64,000 bases of DNA from Herpetosiphon aurantiacus DSM 785 (GTDB lineage Bacteria > Chloroflexota > Chloroflexia > Chloroflexales > Herpetosiphonaceae), in contig CP000875.1 of NCBI GenBank assembly GCA_000018565.1, positions 3,487,199 to 3,551,198 of the forward strand, read 5' to 3'. The notes under the pieces were generated by a model. It did not search any database and was not told the origin of the DNA. It saw only the letters and a program-made list of their open reading frames with translations. Both the position numbers and the translations under genes were made by a program. Position 1 is the stretch's first letter; each line of letters begins with the position of its first letter. Below are positions 61,302-64,000 of this stretch, in pieces.

Positions 61302-62288
61302 GTGGATAAATCATTACGTTCAAAAGTGGTAATCTCAGTAGTGCTGGGTGTAATAGTGATGCTTGGCCTAGCTCTATTTAGCGATATTGGCAAAGTTGGT
61401 GATAGCCTCAGCACTTTTAATTGGCTGATGCTGCCAGCAGTGCTGGGCTTTACGATTTTCAATTATGTCTTGCGCTGGCTCAAGTGGGATTACTATTTGC
61501 GCAAATTGGGCCAAGGCACGAATGTAAGTTATGGACAAAGTGCGTTGCTATTTACCGCTGGCATGGTGATGGCGGTCACGCCTGGCAAGGTTGGCGAGGT
61601 ACTTAAATCAGGCTTACTCAAACGCCTGAATGGCACACCGATTAGCCGCTCAGCGCCGATAGTTTTGGCCGAACGCTTGACCGATGGGTTAGCGATGCTC
61701 TTGCTGATGGCCACTGGGTTGGCGTTGTATCCGCCGGCTCGCCCAGCCTTTGTGGTCTTGGTGATTTTGAGTGTTCTAGGTTTGGCGTTGTTCCAAAATC
61801 GCCGAATTGCCCTTGGTTTTATTGCTTGGCTGGAACGTGGGCGCTTGGCGCGTTTTGCCAAACCATTGCATAGCTTCTACGAAAACAGTGCCGAGCTGTT
61901 GAGCGGACGATTGCTGATTGTCTCAACCATTATCTCGGTCGTTTCTTGGGCGGGCGAATGTGTAGCGATGTACTATGTACTACGCGGCTTTGGAGCCGAG
62001 GCATCTGGATCACTTTTGTTACAATCGACCTTTATTTTTGCTGCCTCGACGCTATTTGGTCTGGTATCATTCTTACCAGGTGGTTTGGGCGCTTCAGAAG
62101 TTTCGAGCACCTTATTGATTACCACCTTGGTCAAATTAGGCGAGGGCGCGGCAACTGCCGCCACGATTGTCATTCGCTTTTGCACGTTGTGGTTTGGCGT
62201 GTTGCTGGGGATTGTCGCAATGAGCATCTTCGCCCATCGTTATGGCCTGATCGAGTCGGAGGCAACCAATCTTGCGAAAGAAGCTTAA
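61302..62288 (+). CDS. Lysylphosphatidylglycerol synthase TM-region family protein
   Basis: The 328-residue protein has seven or eight membrane helices and the family landmarks FTAGMVMAVTPGKVGEVLKS (about 86-105) and SFLPGGLGASEVSS (about 253-266). Relatives include flippase-like proteins of lipid or glycan metabolism and the membrane part of MprF, but no aminoacyl transferase domain is present. The GTG start at 61302 is supported by AAGGAG. The next gene overlaps its end by 17 bases. Confidence 0.85.
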   Translation: MDKSLRSKVVISVVLGVIVMLGLALFSDIGKVGDSLSTFNWLMLPAVLGFTIFNYVLRWLKWDYYLRKLGQGTNVSYGQSALLFTAGMVMAVTPGKVGEVLKSGLLKRLNGTPISRSAPIVLAERLTDGLAMLLLMATGLALYPPARPAFVVLVILSVLGLALFQNRRIALGFIAWLERGRLARFAKPLHSFYENSAELLSGRLLIVSTIISVVSWAGECVAMYYVLRGFGAEASGSLLLQSTFIFAASTLFGLVSFLPGGLGASEVSSTLLITTLVKLGEGAATAATIVIRFCTLWFGVLLGIVAMSIFAHRYGLIESEATNLAKEA

Positions 62289-63462
62289 CTATTTATTCGG
62301 TTTAGGATTTGGCCTGGTACTTTTAATTGGCTGTGGCTCGGATGCTGCGCTTGGTGAAGTGACGCTCAGCGAGCCAATTATCAACTTGAATACTGGCCCG
62401 CGCACCACCACCATCAGCTATCTGATTGGGCAGCCAACCAAGGTTTCGATTTGGCTTGAAACCAGTAGTGGTGAGCGTTATGCCTTGCGTCAAGCAGTTA
62501 CCCGTGAGCCATCCAAGGATGCGTATCAAGTGCTGTTTGATGGCAGTGTGCCAGTTGATGCTGATACGAATCGTTTATTGCCGAGTGGTAGCTACACAGT
62601 GGTGATTGAGGCGGAAAATACTGCGGCCCAACGGCTGAATTTGCAAATCGATCAAGCGCCAAGTGATAGCTTTGACGTGTATGATCTGCGGGTTACGCCC
62701 AATCCATTTTCGCCAAATGATGATGCAGTTGAAGATTTTACAACCTTCTCGTATCGTTTGCCGATTACCGCGACCGTCTCGTTGGATGTGATTGATTCAG
62801 CCAATGCGACGCGCTATCCAATTCTCAATCGTGAGTTACAAGGCTTGGGCGAACATAGTGAGGCTTGGTCGGGGCGGCCTGTGGTTGGCGGTATTTTGGC
62901 CGCAGGAACCTATCAATATGAATTGCGAGCTGATGATGGCCGTGGCAACCGCGTGACCAAGCGCGGCGATGTGACCCTCAGCAGTGCTGGGATCGGGGCG
63001 CTCGATGTGCTCAGCGTTGAAATTGGCCCTGAACAGATCTTATTAAACGATGTGATCACGGTCACGTTCAAGGTCAAAAATAATAGCGATGTGGCCTTGC
63101 GCACCTTTGGGCCAGCTTCGGGCTACACCTATAGCACCAACCAAAGCTACTCGTCGATTGAAAACGAGCAGTATGCTAACCTTGGCGGCGGCTTATGGCG
63201 GGTGGCAATCGATTGGGATGGCAATGGTGGCTCGGGTTTTCGCTACCCATTCCGTTGGGCGATTTCGCCACGCAGCCCTGACCAATGGTACGACCCCAAC
63301 AAATTTGATTACCTGTATCCAGGCGAAGAAGCCACGATTATTGGGCGCGTGCAAATCAAACAACGCGAAGATCGCATGACCTTTTATGCTGGCGTGGCCC
63401 ATGAAGGTGTTGATTACCCCACCAATCGACTCAAACCAACCCTAATTCAAGTTTCATTCTAA
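62272..63462 (+). CDS. Lipoprotein with FlgD-like Ig domains
   Basis: The 396-residue protein starts at a TTG with a strong GGAGG site inside the upstream gene. It has a lipoprotein signal (lipobox LLIGC, cysteine at about 21). Next come Ig-like beta domains; VTPNPFSPNDDAVEDFTTFS followed by GILAAGTYQYELRADDGRGN is the FlgD-like Ig signature used in surface proteins. A further beta domain (about 245-396) ends the protein. Its role is probably structural at the cell surface; the overlap suggests a link with the upstream membrane protein. Confidence 0.8.
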   Translation: MRKKLNYLFGLGFGLVLLIGCGSDAALGEVTLSEPIINLNTGPRTTTISYLIGQPTKVSIWLETSSGERYALRQAVTREPSKDAYQVLFDGSVPVDADTNRLLPSGSYTVVIEAENTAAQRLNLQIDQAPSDSFDVYDLRVTPNPFSPNDDAVEDFTTFSYRLPITATVSLDVIDSANATRYPILNRELQGLGEHSEAWSGRPVVGGILAAGTYQYELRADDGRGNRVTKRGDVTLSSAGIGALDVLSVEIGPEQILLNDVITVTFKVKNNSDVALRTFGPASGYTYSTNQSYSSIENEQYANLGGGLWRVAIDWDGNGGSGFRYPFRWAISPRSPDQWYDPNKFDYLYPGEEATIIGRVQIKQREDRMTFYAGVAHEGVDYPTNRLKPTLIQVSF

Positions 63463-63474
63463 ATTTAAACCGAC

Positions 63475-63502
63475 AACCCACGGTATTTGCCGTGGGTTTT
63501 TA
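63475..63502 (+). terminator. Intrinsic terminator
   Basis: CCCACGG-TATTTG-CCGTGGG is followed by TTTTTATATTTT. It ends the lipoprotein transcript and may serve the convergent small gene too. Confidence 0.9.
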
Positions 63503-63506
63503 TATT

Positions 63507-63662
63507 TTAGGCTGCGCCATTTTTGGTGAGCAGTTGATAGACTAATTGATTAAGTCGTGTTTCGGCTTCGAGGTAGGTTGGCGCATAGCCGACCAATTCC
63601 CCATCAAGATACATAGCAAAATCGCCAGTCTTTCGATCATATACAATCATTTTGCGATACAT
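63507..63662 (-). CDS. 51-residue small protein
   Basis: The ORF begins MYRKMIVYDRKTGDFAMYLD and continues GELVGYAPTYLEAETRLNQL, ending with VYQLLTKNGAA. The composition is that of a real globular protein: two or three strands with the turn DRKTGDF and one amphipathic helix. It resembles small proteins I associate with mobile or phage-like regions of Chloroflexota, though I cannot confirm the family. GAAAGCGAG lies upstream of the ATG. Its end is shared with the terminator of the convergent gene. Confidence 0.65.
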   Translation of the reverse strand: MYRKMIVYDRKTGDFAMYLDGELVGYAPTYLEAETRLNQLVYQLLTKNGAA

Positions 63663-64000
63663 GGATGTACTCGCTTTCTATGGTACGTTGTCGATAACCC
63701 AGTAACGAATATTTTAGCACAAACGTTCGTTATAATCAAGGCCTATTTGTTAACAAAATGGACTTTTATTGCGTTTGCTGGCCTGAGTATATGGGTTTGG
63801 TGTGACAACCAGTGTCATTTAATTAATCCAATTTGGCAATAGCGTGCGATTAATTAATGACAACCAGACCGAGCCAAGGCTAGCCAACATAGTGCTTGTG
63901 CGTGACAAAACTCAACCTATTGGGCTATTTGCAGTCTTGTCACCGATCGGCTATGATCTTAAGTTGGGTGTGTGGTGTGATGCTCTATCACACAGCGCGG
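63663..64000. other. Right end of the window, no gene recognised
   Basis: No convincing gene, repeat or promoter is seen. The final bases may be the start of another gene's control region outside the window. Confidence 0.4.

Noticed and set aside
63546-63842. 98-residue plus-strand frame at the right end
   Set aside because: It overlaps the 51-residue minus-strand ORF antisense, has no ribosome site and shows no recognisable pattern.

Overview
The window looks like chromosome from a free-living, mid-GC (about 50%) filamentous Chloroflexota bacterium, most like Herpetosiphon. This is inferred from gene content and protein style: VanW proteins, T/P-rich secreted hydrolases, SARP/NB-ARC regulators, ECF sigma factors with DUF5667-like partners, and a C-protein-controlled restriction system. 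No rRNA, tRNA or CRISPR was seen. Genes are dense on both strands, and the gaps carry several families of intergenic repeats.

Layout. 1-2.0 kb: the end of a histidine kinase gene and an IS4-family element inserted in a REP-like hairpin repeat. 2.1-4.6 kb: a Gdx/SMR exporter divergent from an Lrp/AsnC regulator, then a secreted VanW protein. 4.6-9.2 kb: five paralogous four-helix membrane proteins, most preceded by a leader hairpin. 9.1-15.1 kb (minus): a seven-gene operon, purH, hisIE, a WecG/TagA glycosyltransferase, a B-box membrane protein, an ACT protein and two GAF-STAS proteins. A good promoter and a ZTP (pfl) riboswitch precede purH. 15.4-22.4 kb: AlkD-like protein, ABC half-exporter, receiver protein, GH18 chitinase and M24 peptidase. 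22.4-25.3 kb: small membrane-anchored proteins flank an AT-rich type II restriction-modification island with C-boxes, a C protein, a BamHI-like endonuclease gene broken by an in-frame stop, and a beta-class methyltransferase. 25.3-29.7 kb (minus): a polar amino acid ABC transporter and a DHA2 efflux pump with a palindromic operator. 30.0-33.5 kb: tyrosine catabolism (homogentisate dioxygenase, TrmB-type regulator, 4-hydroxyphenylpyruvate dioxygenase).

34.0-38.6 kb (minus) is the most novel part. A SARP/NB-ARC/TPR regulator is followed by a 198-residue protein with a helical, borosin-binding-domain-like N-terminus, then a tetrapyrrole-methylase-fold enzyme very like the SonM/OphMA peptide-backbone N-methyltransferases. 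This reads as a split borosin-type RiPP cassette with an unusually large candidate substrate. A divergent ECF sigma factor gene lies beside it.

39.8-54.2 kb: a secreted PHB-depolymerase-type esterase, a zinc-ribbon/MBL protein with its DUF3006 partner, an MmyB-like regulator, an M23 peptidase, an E2-like protein that has lost its lipoyl lysine and catalytic motif, an ECF/anti-sigma pair, an SDR, a QueA-like protein, an APH-like kinase and small proteins. 54.3-61.1 kb (minus): metG, a previously hidden 41-residue ORF with its own terminator, and the sulfonate genes ssuE, ssuA, ssuD, ssuC, ssuB. 61.3-63.7 kb: an LPG-synthase-type membrane protein, a lipoprotein with FlgD-like Ig architecture, and a 51-residue conserved-looking small protein.
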